NCBI GenBank assembly: GCA_022747635.1
Contig: JAKTNV010000027.1
Span: 1,157,501-1,221,500, forward strand
Origin: Hetaerina americana
Lineage: Eukaryota; Arthropoda; Insecta; Odonata; Calopterygidae
DNA: 64,000 bases
Reading direction: 5' to 3'
In this document: positions 44,361 through 54,989 of the stretch, piece by piece
Layout of the letters: every line of letters starts with the position of its first letter
How positions within the stretch are numbered: the first letter of the stretch is position 1
Translations under genes and position numbers: made by a program
Notes under the pieces: model-generated
Seen by the model: the letters and a program-made list of their open reading frames with translations, nothing else
Database searches by the model: none
What the model was told of the DNA's origin: nothing

Positions 44361-45186
44361 GTAAGTCATTTGTCAAAAATTCATATGAGCATAAGGGCCA
44401 GTTAGGAAGATTTTAGAGGGCGTTTTTACTGAGGCGCGGGTAGATCTGGCCACCTACTCAGCATTTGCTACTACTCTGTCTCCGAGGGTGTGGTCATAAA
44501 ATATCTTATAATCTACCAGTCAGCAGTCGCCAATATTTGGGTGGAGTGTTAGCCTAAAAAGATTGTAAAAGTGCGTGGACCATTGGTAGCGCCATATTCG
44601 GGGCGAATTCGCAGGCAGTAAAATGTTCTCCGTTTTGTCGAACTTCTAATCAGGTATGAGTCATGGAAAGAGGATGATAAAAACCTATAAAAAGCTGAGG
44701 AGAGGGGAAAAGGCATTGAGATAAAGTATAAAAACTTGCTGAAGGCAGAATTGGCAGTGATGGAAGGAGAGTGAGGGGAAGAGGGCATGGGAGGCAGTGA
44801 AGTGCAACGGGAAGTGAAACATCTGAAGGGCGAATTGCGCAGCGACGAATGGCAATTCGTAAGGATGGTCTCTCTAACCGAAACTCATTAATTCTTCAAG
44901 ATAAAAAGTGAAGAGACCAGTGATGAAAAGAACTCAGATGCTTTGCTACAACAAATAAATTAGATTAGAGAGTGGATAATAGGTTAAATATTCTGAATTC
45001 ACCCTTAAGGCTCGAGAATTGGATGAAATCTTTCTCATTAACCTAATGTTTTTTTTTTATTTTTTGCTAATAACCTATAGGGATGGGGATACTGGTGAAA
45101 CTTTACTGATAATAACAAAATTGGCTAAGAAATTACGTGGATAATGGAATTAAATACATGAATTCAATAGGAAGTAAGTAAAAGTT
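44361..45186. other. unassigned; possible intron
   Basis: The plus frame near 44556-44780 (KKIVKVRGPLVAPYSGRIRR, a stop, then charged text) is faintly protein-like, but has no family and no splice sites I trust. The rest is AT-rich. Confidence 0.35.
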
Positions 45187-45800
45187 CTACATCTACATCT
45201 ACACAATAACCCGCAAGCCGACGCAAGGGTGTGTGGCGGGGGGTGTTATATCACCAGCCATGCATGAACAATCCCAATCATGAAACCTCTACACAAATAT
45301 TGGCTTGATCATGCTCTCGAAAAATTTTAATCACACGAAAGAAAGTGCTCACATACAACGATACTCAATAACAGGATACACATACACAAATCATACTGTA
45401 GAACTGTTAAAAAGATGTGTCCATTGATTAAAAAATAGAACATGGAGGATATATACGACAAATATATACACTGCCAATTCTAATTAACTCCTACCTGATT
45501 GCTGTCTTATCTATGTCGATGTCTTTTGGTACAAGGTAAAAGCAACATTTTTGAATTATCCGTTCTACAATAAATCTCCCTGATTTTATGTACGTGATCT
45601 GATCTACCATAGTAAGTGGGCACCTGTAATATGCCTTTAGTATCCTCATATAAGTAACCTGCCTCAGATGTACGCGGTCAACTTAACCTTTATTCAAGCC
45701 TAGGGCCAACTAGTGGCTCCCATCCTAATTCATCAGATAGTGCAGTGACACTGCCACCTTGTTCATTGCAACTTTTCACAAACCCATCTAAATTTATTAT
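45187..45800 (-). mobile_element. CR1-like LINE, second subfamily: RT end to tail
   Basis: Starts TACATCTACATCTACACAATA, hairpin, TTATATCACCAGCCATGCATG, ATCACACGAAAGAAAGTGCT. Inverted RT text lies beyond it (GTACGTGATCTGATCTACC region near 45600, CTCCCATCCTAATTCATCAG near 45720). Same layout as 48248-48610. Confidence 0.87.
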
Positions 45801-46149
45801 TAAATCAAATGTTTAATAAAAGGACATGTATATTCAAATCTTGCTGTAGAGCTATTAAAAAATGTGTCTATTTAATAAAAAAATTACCCCCAGGAAAGAA
45901 CATGCAGAATATCGACATGCTCAAATCCTTTGAGTTAAACCGAATCTTGGTTTGACAGACAAAGAATTCGTCACGTGCCCTATGGAACACGGAGTTAAGT
46001 CAATAAAACACAGCATGAAAATGAAGGATAGCTTCCCTTACTCTGTACCTCCTGCTATTTCCCATGAAGTTGTTTCCAAGAGCCGGAACGAAGTAGGGCG
46101 TGTAGCCGGAGGAATTCCATCCCAGGTCCTCCGGCCTAAATAGACGATT

Positions 46150-46990
46150 TACGAGGCTTGCCCTGTAAATACCCGATCTGAGGCCATAAAAAACTTTATT
46201 TTGCAAACATTAGGCCACGTCTATTTTGTCCCCTTCAAAGTACTCTCCATTTGTTGCTATGTACTTATTCCATCTTCTTATCGACTGTTTTAATAAGCAC
46301 CCTTTGAAGTCCTCCTCGGCAGTTAGGCTTTTTAGTTTTCTCGTCGTTTCTTGCTCTATTGTGTCCACATCTTCCCAGTGATGTCCCCTCATCACATTTT
46401 TGCATTTTGGGAATAGGAAAACGTCGCAGGGGGCGAGATCTGGCGAATGAGGAGGATGATCAAGGATGGTTACTGATTTTATTGCCTGATACTGGCGAAC
46501 AATCAATGCTGAATGTGCAGGTGAATTGTCATGGTGAAGGATCCATCCAACGTCTTGAGTCAAATTTGGTCGCACACGATCTCTCAAACGCTTGAGCACT
46601 CTAAGATAGCACTCAGCATTTACGGTAAGGACAAGGGACCGCACACGATCAATGTTGTCGTCAACACAGGTGGTTGAAGGTCGTCCCGGCCTTGCATCAT
46701 CCGGCTTGGCGTCCTGTCGGCCATCTTTAAAACACTTAATGCACTGGAAAACGGATGTTTTTGTTCAGAGAATTTTCACCTTAAACAGCTTTCAACATTT
46801 CAGTAATTTCTTGATAACTTTTACCGCACTTCACCAAAAACTTGATGTTGATTCGTTGCTCCGTAATTTCGTCAATTTCCATTTTCGGCAAACAGTAAAA
46901 AACAAAGACAACATAAACTATAACATAACTGGCACCATACGCACAGCTCGACGATCCGCCAGGCACAGTCGACTCATTGGGTCTCAGGCA
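46150..46990 (-). mobile_element. mariner-like transposon, frameshifted and deleted
   Basis: The minus strand starts MEIDEITEQRINIKFLVKCG then KSYQEITEMLKAV (to 46781). Frames then break, and a second open segment at 46644-46210 carries LRVLKRLRDRVRPNLTQD, HHDNSPAH, HSPDLAPCDVFLFPK and an intact C-terminus ending KYIATNGEYFEGDK. The second and third catalytic blocks survive; the block with the first aspartate is missing. Sister of 3665-4440. Confidence 0.9.
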
Positions 46991-47049
46991 ACTAGCGCCG
47001 CTAGTGGGAGGGGCTATCTACGTCATGGCCGCCAGATTGCACCAGTTCG

Positions 47050-47190
47050 CGTTGCATGAGTGTATGCGCTGTGGTGGGTGTAGTTTTCCATGTTGTTGTT
47101 TTTACATGGGGTATTGTTCCTTTTTACGGGTTGTGACCTAACATCCCCCACCACACGCCCTTGCGGCGGCTTGCGGGCTATTATGTAGAT
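47050..47190 (+). mobile_element. LINE 3' end (hairpin-tailed CR1-like)
   Basis: GTGGGTGTAGTTTTCCATG, TTTTTACGGGTTGTGACC, hairpin with GCGGGCTATTATG, GTAGAT. The hexamer tail is short. Confidence 0.9.
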
Positions 47191-48247
47191 TTATCCTATT
47201 TACTACGTATACCCGCTCAACTACTTTGCCTCAAAAGAATACACTGAGTGAATAATTCATCATCTTCCGTGTAGCATGCGTTTTATAATAGTATCTGGGA
47301 GGGAGTCACGGCAACAATAGGGGGTGGAAGAAAGATGGGCAGGGAAGGGAGACTAGTGGCGATGACGGGAGACCGAAAGCACAGGAGAGGCTGAGGCGGC
47401 CACGGTTATGTCTTGAGATTGATCAGGTGTCCTGAAACAATAATGGAAGGGATAATGGCGGGAAGAAATGCATCCAGAGTTAGCAGAATGCATTACAAGT
47501 CTCACTGGGGACTTGGTAAACAAGAAATTAGGAATGGAAATATGGTGCTTGGAATTAGTGTTATGGAGAGTAGTAGCGTGTAAAAGTGTTTTTATTTGAT
47601 TCGAATCGAAAGTAGAATTACCTGGAGAATTTGATGATTGTTACGTCCCTTTTCTTGGCGCAGACCTTATAATGTCGCCTCTCCCTTCTGACCGGTAAGG
47701 ACACGTGCCAACTCACGCTCTAGGGGGATAGGGAAGGCATTCGTCACACCCCTATTGGGGTGCTACAAGTTTACGGTGCGGTATGTCAATGCACCTTTTT
47801 ATGCGCCAACATCCTGAATTAGGTATAACCCTGAATTCTGGGGAAGAGAAACCACGTTGAACGCCGTGAATTTATAGTTCTTAACTCTACGAATATAAGC
47901 AAAATGAGAGAGTTGGAAAAATCAATTTCAGCAAAAATTTTAAGATTTTTCTCATATTTCTCGTTTTAAGAGCATGGAGATTTTTTTGGTCCTAGAATTC
48001 CATTTGCATTTGCCTTTGAATATCACTTAGATGATCAAAAAGTTTTCATTTGTACTCATTATGACATACTGCTCTCGTTACATGTGTTTATGCGTATATA
48101 AGTTATCGGCTTGTTGTTGGAAGTAATTAAACATAGGATACTCTGTGTAATGCGTCATTCACATCGTATTTAATGCTCTTCTTTTTCAGGAGAAGAGATT
48201 GAAATCTTGTTATTGTAATTTTTTTAATTTAAAAAAATTTTCTTTTT
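47191..48247. other. unassigned stretch
   Basis: No gene or repeat recognised. An acceptor-like CTTCTTTTTCAG occurs at 48180-48190 without a convincing exon after it. Confidence 0.4.
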
Positions 48248-48610
48248 GCCCCGCAAGCCACCGCAGTGGTGTGTGGCGGGGGGTGTTAGTTCATCAGCCA
48301 TTCATGCACCATCGCAATAATGTGACCTCTACACAAATTAGAGTTTGATCATGCCCTCCATAAATTTGAATCACACGAAAGAAAGTACTTACATGCAACA
48401 ATATTCAATAACAGGACACGGACATTCAAATGGCGCTGTAGAATTGATAAAAAGATGGGTCTATTAAATAAAAAAATAAAATGTTGGAAAGAACATGCAG
48501 GATATGGACAAAATAGAAAAACTGTCAATTATAATTATCTCCCTCGCGACTGCTGTCGAGTCTATTTTGATCTCTAATACTCCGAGGAAATAATCTAAGT
48601 ACTCGTTTTT
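48248..48610 (-). mobile_element. CR1-like LINE, second subfamily: RT end to hairpin
   Basis: Hairpin CCCCGCAAGCCACCGC...GGCGGGG, TTAGTTCATCAGCCATTC and ATCACACGAAAGAAAGTACT, then inverted coding for the late RT block (near 48590-48530, TCTATTTTGATCTCTAATAC). That block is homologous to 51060-51130. The hexamer tail is replaced by T-rich sequence. Confidence 0.87.
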
Positions 48611-49184
48611 CCTGAGTGCCGAATGGATAATATCTCTCAAAGAAGCTAGTGCGGAAGCTGCCGTAGTTTTCCCAGCGGAGTGTAATGATCCAATCTTGGG
48701 ATCCAACGAGTGATCTTCTTGAAACTCCATGATCCGGAGCCTTCGCTTTTTCGTCCACATGCGATTACATCCATACTATCTCTGGATACGAGGAAATTGT
48801 CAATTAAAATCCATCCAAAAGTGCCCCATGAAGGGTCACATTTTGCGAGTGGTTCTCTTCGCGGCGACGAATTGACCTTTGACTCCAGTCCGAGTTGGGA
48901 GACAGGGGGGGTCTTGGTCCGGACGCCCCCCGAGCACAGCCTCCGAGAATTTGTAGCGACAACCCGGCGCCTGTCCAGTCTCCAGTTTATGATCTCGTGG
49001 TTCATTTCACATCCGACCGGATTTCGTGGAATTGAAGCCATTCAAATTTAAGTCCGTCGCTCCAAAATTGTGCGTTTACTTCTTCAGAGGACAGAGTTAG
49101 GCTCCCTTCCCATTCTCCAGTTGACCGCGTAAATTTCCATTGAATTGATATCGGAATAAGACAATCCGCCAGAGAGGTGAAAAA
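48611..49184. other. unassigned stretch
   Basis: Open frames on both strands at 48646-49051 (131 and 113 residues) overlap each other fully. Neither shows a domain I know. Possibly an old repeat; no supported gene. Confidence 0.35.
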
Positions 49185-49730
49185 TTGTTATAACAAGAAG
49201 ACGAGTGTGATAGGCCTTTTCGGGGAATTATAGGTTGGGAGCTACTTGAGATGGGAAGAGAACAAGCCAGACACTTAAGACTTTAAGAAAGGTTCAGCAC
49301 AAACGAGTTTAACAATGACACTAAAGGAATTATTATGGCCCCACAATATTCAAGTAGATCAGACCAAAAAGGTAATGAGGTAAGGGAGATAGATTCCAGT
49401 ACAGATAGATACAAATATTAATTCTTTCCCCGGACAATCAGGAATCATAATGGTAAGAAACCAGGGTCACTGTAGAAATAGTAGAGAGTTTCAATTTACA
49501 AGTCAGGACAAGACTATACTTTCCGTAGTCGTAAGGTATATTCGTAGGTGTACTTGAGTACTTGATAGTGAGTTAAAAAGGTTTTCGTATGAATATTGCA
49601 TTTCCCTCTGTGGGTGTAGATTTGCATGAATGTGTAGGTTTTGTATATGGTTTTATTTTCGCTTACAGGTGGTGGTGACCTAACACCACGCGCCCTTTGG
49701 GCAGCTTGAGGGGTATAATGTAGATGTAGA
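49185..49730 (+). mobile_element. CR1-like LINE: RT C-terminus through 3' UTR to tail
   Basis: TTGGGAGCTACTTGAGATGG (LGWELLEM-like RT block), then AGGAATTATTATGGCCCCAC, TTCTTTCCCCGGACAATCAG (FFPRTIRN-like block), the 3' UTR (TGTGGGTGTAGATTTGCATG), a shortened hairpin and ATAATGTAGATGTAGA. Uninterrupted, so it anchors the whole repeat family to CR1-like RT. Confidence 0.9.
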
Positions 49731-50709
49731 AATAATTACTTCACTTGATCTCTCCGATACCCTCTTGCTTGACCTGCACGCGGGGGCCGCACGAAGCGCT
49801 TCGGACTAGCGAGGCGCCCGGTGACAAACAAAACGCTCTCGACAACAGCTGGGAGTTTTCTGGGATTTTTAAAACAATTATTCATCAGCAATATTTTGAT
49901 TTAAGGATTATATATTTCTGCAACATTCAAAATTATTCTCAAAAGAGTCGGGCGTAACATCATTGAGGGGTATTTTTTTGTCATCACTTCATTCAACTTG
50001 CCTCGAGTATCCCTTAGCACAATGCACAGCGTTCTTCAGTGCTGCTTACCCCGCTTAGTACGACTTCTCCCCTCCAATGGAAATTTTAGTAAACGGCAGA
50101 ATATAAAAGTTAGCCGAGGGGTAAGCGAAATATTCCGACGAAATCACAATTAAATGCTCCGTACGAACTCCAATAATATTGATGCATTAGGTTCAGCAGA
50201 AGATTCAAAGAAAATATTTAGCATCCATTCCGTCAATAAAAATAAAGATGATATTCTCTCGTGGCCCAAAGCGGTGCCTCTGGATATCTGATATCTGAAA
50301 TGAAGCAATCTTCTTAAGAATAAACGATGTCAATGCAGGCACAATTGTGGAACTAAGTCTCTAACTTTTTCATGTCTAAGTCTCATGCGTTACTTGGTGA
50401 AGGAATTCCGTAATGAATGAATGTGGTATAACTTGTGGAATTTCCCCTGGAGGATTTTATTTTTCACGATGGTCAGAAATCTTTTTCAGATGGTTAGAAA
50501 ATGTTTTATTATGTTAGTGATTAACTCGTCTCGAGAAAAGCATTTCCTTATTTCATTCTAAGTGACCAAATTTACTTTTGATGCGTTGTAATTATTGATC
50601 GTTCATAATGTTTCGTTGCAATGCAATATCATGAGATAATTTGCCACATAACTAATTTAATAAGTCATATATCATAATAATTTCGCCCTTGGGAATTGTA
50701 ATGAAAGGG
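49731..50709. other. unassigned AT-rich stretch
   Basis: No feature recognised. Confidence 0.45.
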
Positions 50710-50714
50710 TGCTT

Positions 50715-51447
50715 TGTTGTTTCACTTAGTTAGGCCCCACCTTAAGTATACTGCAAGTGTATGGGATCCTCATGAAGTAAGCTTAATTTTGGAAATAGAT
50801 TGAGTGCAACGTAGAGCAGCTAGGTTTGTGAAAAGGTGTTCATGAACAAGTTAAAAAGTGTCCCGAAACTATGGGAAAAAATAGAATGGGGGCCGCTAGT
50901 AGACCATAGGCTAAATTACAGGTTCAATTTACTGCGTAAATTTGTGGCCGGTTGCGTATCTGAGGATGTTAAAGACAGGCCCCCACTTAATATGGCAGAT
51001 CAAATCACGTGCGTAAAATCAGGGAGATTTATTGAAGAACGGATGAATTTAAAATTTCGTTTTTTTCCTCGAACCATTGGAGATCAAAATAGAGATGACA
51101 TCAATCGCGTAGGAGACAATTAAAATTGGTAGAGTATATATATTTGTCGCTATCTCGCATGTTTCTTCCATCTATCGTCATTCTTTTTATTTAACAGGCC
51201 TATCTTTTTAATAGTTCCACAGCATGATTTGAATGTATGTTTTTTGTTATTAAACATTCTGGTATGCTAGTGTATTAAGTATGTATCGTGTGATTAAGGT
51301 TTGTTGGGAGCATTGGCAAACTAATATTTGCGTGGAGGTATAATAATTTGGTACAGTATGAGCTTTTATTCTAGTTAACGGTTGGTTACCTACCACCCCC
51401 TGCCACACGTCCTGCGACGGCTTGCGGGGTACTTTGTAGATGTAGAG
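50715..51447 (+). mobile_element. CR1-like LINE, second subfamily: RT through to tail
   Basis: Plus reading: LVRPHLKYTASVWDPHEV-like text (50728-50780), an EIDxVQRRAARFVK-like block with a stop, then RFNLLRKFVAG, IKSGRFIEER-like text and FRFFPRTIGDQN (51055-51095). It continues through 3' UTR to CCTACCACCCCCTGCCACAC, GCGGGGTACTTTGTAGATGTAGAG. The most complete RT-to-tail copy in the window. Confidence 0.88.
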
Positions 51448-52489
51448 TAATAGTAATTAGTATATCCTAGAAGCCGTCATGAGGGCAGAGGTGAGTAGTT
51501 CGTTAGCTATTAGAGTGATTTTTGGTTGTTAATTAATTATATTTTAGAAGTTCAATCTGTCACATATGCTATTTCACGCTGTTGTGGTCCACAATTGAAC
51601 TGGAGAAAAATGAATTTTACATTGATCGGTGCGGCAATTATTTCACCGCAACTTCCCACCATGATCTCGCCTTCCGATTGAAATGTGGATCATTGCTGAT
51701 GCATTATTCGTGCCTCTAAAGTCTCCCGTCAGAATCATTCCAACAATACCATTAATGGTGCTCTATATTCCTTCAACATGATTCTTTTCGTCACCGGCTG
51801 ATTCTCTCTGAATACTTTGTTTAATTCTGAAGTAAAGTCCTTCTGGATACCAAACACTCGATACATATCCAATGTGTTGACTACGCCAAACGAAAACTCT
51901 CCTCAACTTTATCATTTTATCAATTTCCCTACCCTTTGTTTGATAAAACATGACTAGTTGTCATAGCTCTTCAGATATCCCTTGCGTGTTTTCCACATGA
52001 TAGGTCGGATGAAACGATGGCTCCTAGGCATTTTGCTCGGTCCAGCAAACCTTATTTACGTATATCCCTTCGGGTTTGTAGTTTAAAGGGTGTAACTATG
52101 TGTTTTCCAAGAATTCCCAGAAAATAAACAAGGTGGAATGTTTATTGTATGGGGAAGCCTTGTTTACCTTTCTGATGGACTCGGTGGGAAGGTTTGGGAG
52201 CTCTCTATCGATTATTATGAATTAATTTCGCCTTCCCCTCGGGGTCCCTCTGCCACCAATTTAAAAAATAGGCGTTATTTGCGCGGTTTTCCAATTCTTA
52301 GGGACTTCGCTTTCTTTGCGGGAATTATTAAATATAAATTCAAGGTACGGGGTGACGTTAGAAGCTAAATGTTTTATCAACCTAGCTAGTATACATATTT
52401 TCGGGGCCCGGGGATTTGTTGGGTTTAATGTCATTGAGAAGTTTGATAATTCCTTGCTGGTCCGTTGTTATATTTGCCATGGGTTCAGT
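51448..52489. other. unassigned stretch
   Basis: Nothing recognised. The block at 52160-52480 (e.g. AGGGACTTCGCTTTC, GGGGCCCGGGGATTTG) might be LINE-derived but I cannot read RT motifs with confidence. Confidence 0.4.
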
Positions 52490-52754
52490 ATGTAATTCTA
52501 GCTTGCACATTATTGGATAAATCTTTTATTGCATCATAAGGTGCAAATGTTTGTCAGTTGGTAGTATATGAAGATATTTGCATGCGTGTAGAATGAAAGG
52601 ATTTTGGAATGAATGCATACACCACTGTAGGTATAGGTTTGCTTGGATATAGTATGTTGATTTTTCAATTGGTTTTCTTTCCTTTTACTGGTAGTGACCT
52701 AACACTCCCCGCCACCCACACTTGCGGCGACTTGCGGGGTATTGTGTAGATGTA
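52490..52754 (+). mobile_element. LINE 3' end (hairpin-tailed CR1-like)
   Basis: TTCTAGCTTGCACATTATTG, TTGCATGCGTGTAGAATGAA, CACCACTGTAGGTATAGG, CTTTTACTGGTAGTGACC, hairpin (CCCCGCCACCCACACTTGC) and TTGTGTAGATGTA. Confidence 0.9.
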
Positions 52755-53019
52755 ATTGTAAAAAGCTGCTCACTCTCTCTCTTCCCCTAACCCGCTTATT
52801 TAGCATTGCTCTTTCTCTTACGGCTTTCACCATCCCAAAATCTCTCAATGCCTTCTCCACCAATTTTTATTTTATTCGGATTTCAAATATTACAGTCAAC
52901 TGGGTTAGACTTAGAGCTGTAGGAAGACAAAAACCATTCGAGTTAACTTTGACATCTAAGAGATAAATGTAGCGCGTCACATAATAACGGTTGGAAAAAC
53001 AAAGAGTGAAATTATTACG

Positions 53020-53290
53020 TATTTGGTAATCTATAGTTTAAGGTATGATGGGCACAGACTGAACACCGCTGCAGTTCTTAGCCTCGCCCAAAAAGACAAC
53101 CTGAGCACTCGTACTAAAGTAAACTGGTTTTCAATTCCGAATACGCCTCTGTCTCCCTTCGTTATTTCCTTCATGAATATTCTTTTCCTCCCCATGCCTC
53201 GCTTGCCTAACTTTCTCCTCTCTATCAAAGTCATCAGAATTCCATCGTCAATCAATATACTATGCATTATTTCTACAATAAAATGCTATG
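53020..53290 (-). pseudogene. RTE-like LINE RT C-terminal fragment
   Basis: A minus frame (53267-53031) reads GILMTLIERRKLGKRGMGRK, RIFMKEITKGDRG and FGIENQFTLV. It matches the GKRGRGKK region at 9606-9379 and is a close sister of 63010-63290. Confidence 0.68.
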
Positions 53291-53548
53291 CATTTTTATT
53301 TGGTATTTTACGGGCGAAGGTAGGTCTGGGTGGACACGGGCATAAAGGGACAAGGGTATAGCAATAATGTAGTGTGGGTTTCTCGGAAACCCCCACTATC
53401 GGTTAACTCTCCCAAAGATACCAGACAATGAATGGCGATGTAGTGCGGGTTTCTCGGAAACCAAGACAAGAAAATGTCCGCTGCCCAATTCCCTTGTTGC
53501 TACAATGTAGCTACTTTGAAGTCATCCCTCCCCCGAAGGCGCGATGCC

Positions 53549-53556
53549 TTATAAAG
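53549..53556 (+). promoter_or_regulatory. TATA box of the LTR promoter
   Basis: TTATAAAG within CCTTATAAAGCGAG. The same box is conserved in the second copy at 59502-59509 (minus). Confidence 0.7.
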
Positions 53557-53624
53557 CGAGACGATCCTGGAGCAGGGACCCATTCCCTTCCCAATTCCTC
53601 TCCCGATACCATGCCTCTGATTCC

Positions 53625-53867
53625 GTCGGTTGAGCCTACGACCACAACAGAGATGCCCAGTCTTACTCTGGACCTCTCCCTACGTCCCGTGTCGCCTCTG
53701 TGTCCGTCGGTCGAGACTACGACCACACCAGAGACGCCCAGCCTTGCCCTGCACCCTTCCTGACGTTCCGTACCGCCTCTGAGTCCATCGGTCGAGCATA
53801 CGACCACACCAGAGATGCCCAGCCTTGCCCCGCTCGCTCGTCCCTTCTCCCCGGTGCCTGAACCCCA
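53625..53867. repeat. 81-bp tandem repeat, three copies, inside the LTR
   Basis: GTCGGTNGAG...ACGACCACANCAGAGATGCC recurs at 53625, 53706 and 53787, spaced exactly 81 bp. It lies downstream of the TATA box, hence in the transcribed part. Confidence 0.88.
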
Positions 53868-53884
53868 TAGCTGGAAAAGGGTTA

Positions 53885-53890
53885 AATAAA
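53885..53890 (+). terminator. polyadenylation signal of the LTR
   Basis: AATAAA in GTTAAATAAAGACTC, placed as expected for the R/U5 part of an LTR. Confidence 0.6.
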
Positions 53891-53974
53891 GACTCATAAA
53901 CCGAATACGACTCTCTCACTCTGTGCTACGCTTCCACCAATGATGTCGCGGGCGCCAACCACGTGGCATTATTC

Positions 53975-53991
53975 TGGTGTCAGGTGTGGGG
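53975..53991 (+). promoter_or_regulatory. putative primer-binding site
   Basis: TGGTGTCAGGTGTGGGG begins with the TGG expected to pair with a tRNA CCA end and lies just after the LTR. The matching tRNA is not identified. Confidence 0.45.
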
Positions 53992-54960
53992 TAGCACAGT
54001 AATTTTGAGTCTCGAACCCGTAACGTAAATCTCAATCTTAAGTAGTTCATTAACATTCTGAAATAATTTTTCAATTTATTTTGAGAATGCTGGAATCTCA
54101 TCTACCGATAATTTTGATTTTCACTTTTGTGTATGTAGTTTGAACCTATTGCTCTGGCTAAACTAGTTTAACTCTTGTTCATTCGTATATTTCGGTGTCG
54201 CGTGCTACTGTTTACCGTCATGGCTTGGCCTAGTTATTCCCTGTTAAACCCTTTCTCTCCCCATTTCGAGTCGGCTTCCCTAAGGGGTTTCGCTAGCATA
54301 GTTAATTTTTCAACCATTTTGTGCCTCGAATGAGCCTGCTACTTCAGCCCCTCCTTCAGGGAATAATCCATTCACAAGCAACACTTTGAACCATGTCTAT
54401 TTGGAATCATATCTATTTCATTCTAAATTTTAGCGGTGACGATGATGTGGCGGTCGAGAAATTTTTAGAATGCTTAAAAATCACGAGCCACCTTAGCTCT
54501 TGGAATGAAACTCAATATCTTTGCGTAGATTTGATAAATTAGGAATAGCCCCGTACGACCCCGTAGTGAGAAGCGCCTCAGTTCCTGCATTGGTGATTAA
54601 TGGTCCTAGTCGCGTACCTTTCTGTATGGGCAATCGTGTTTACCTTCATGACGCTTGAGTAATAAATCTAGGGGTCACACACTATGGCATAGGGGCATAA
54701 TTGGCTTGGATTTTATGAAAAAGTATCGTAGCAATATTTCTTTCGAGAAAAACACCATTAAACTTGAACCTAATCACATGATGTCTTCAGAATCCGTATG
54801 CAGTAAAGGTTAGGAAGTAGATTTAATTTCGTTTGAGAATCCCCCGTTAGGACCCTGCGAAGAGCCCGAGAGGCCAACACGGTGCGACACAGTGTTTCAT
54901 AACCTAAATGACTTCGTGGAGAATAGCTCGCCTTTACCCTTATTACATAGCAAAAGAGGA
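53992..54960 (+). pseudogene. decayed gag and protease of the LTR retrotransposon
   Basis: In shifting plus frames, a gag-like block FSGDDDVAVEKFLE-type (near 54425-54470) is followed by CLKITSHLSSWNETQ. A retropepsin-like end can be read near 54600-54770 (VPFCMGNRVYLHDA, then ITHYGI and GLDFMKKY-type text). Stops and shifts are frequent. RT and integrase are absent; the Jockey-like LINE follows in the opposite orientation. Confidence 0.5.
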
Positions 54961-54989
54961 AGCGTTTTGAAGACAGGGACGTTGAGTAA

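Larger units (their letters stand above)
53368..53974 (+). mobile_element. LTR of a retrotransposon (probable Ty3/gypsy type)
   Basis: Begins TGTAGTGTGGG. U3 contains two copies of the palindromic GGGTTTCTCGGAAACC (53376, 53447). A TATA box TTATAAAG lies at 53549-53556 and a polyadenylation signal AATAAA at 53885-53890. After it comes a primer-site-like TGGTGTCAGGTGTGGGG at 53975. Three 81-bp tandem repeats sit between TATA and AATAAA. The 3' LTR partner is not in the window; a partial copy of U3 is at 59475-59698 on the other strand. The exact LTR end is uncertain. Confidence 0.7.
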
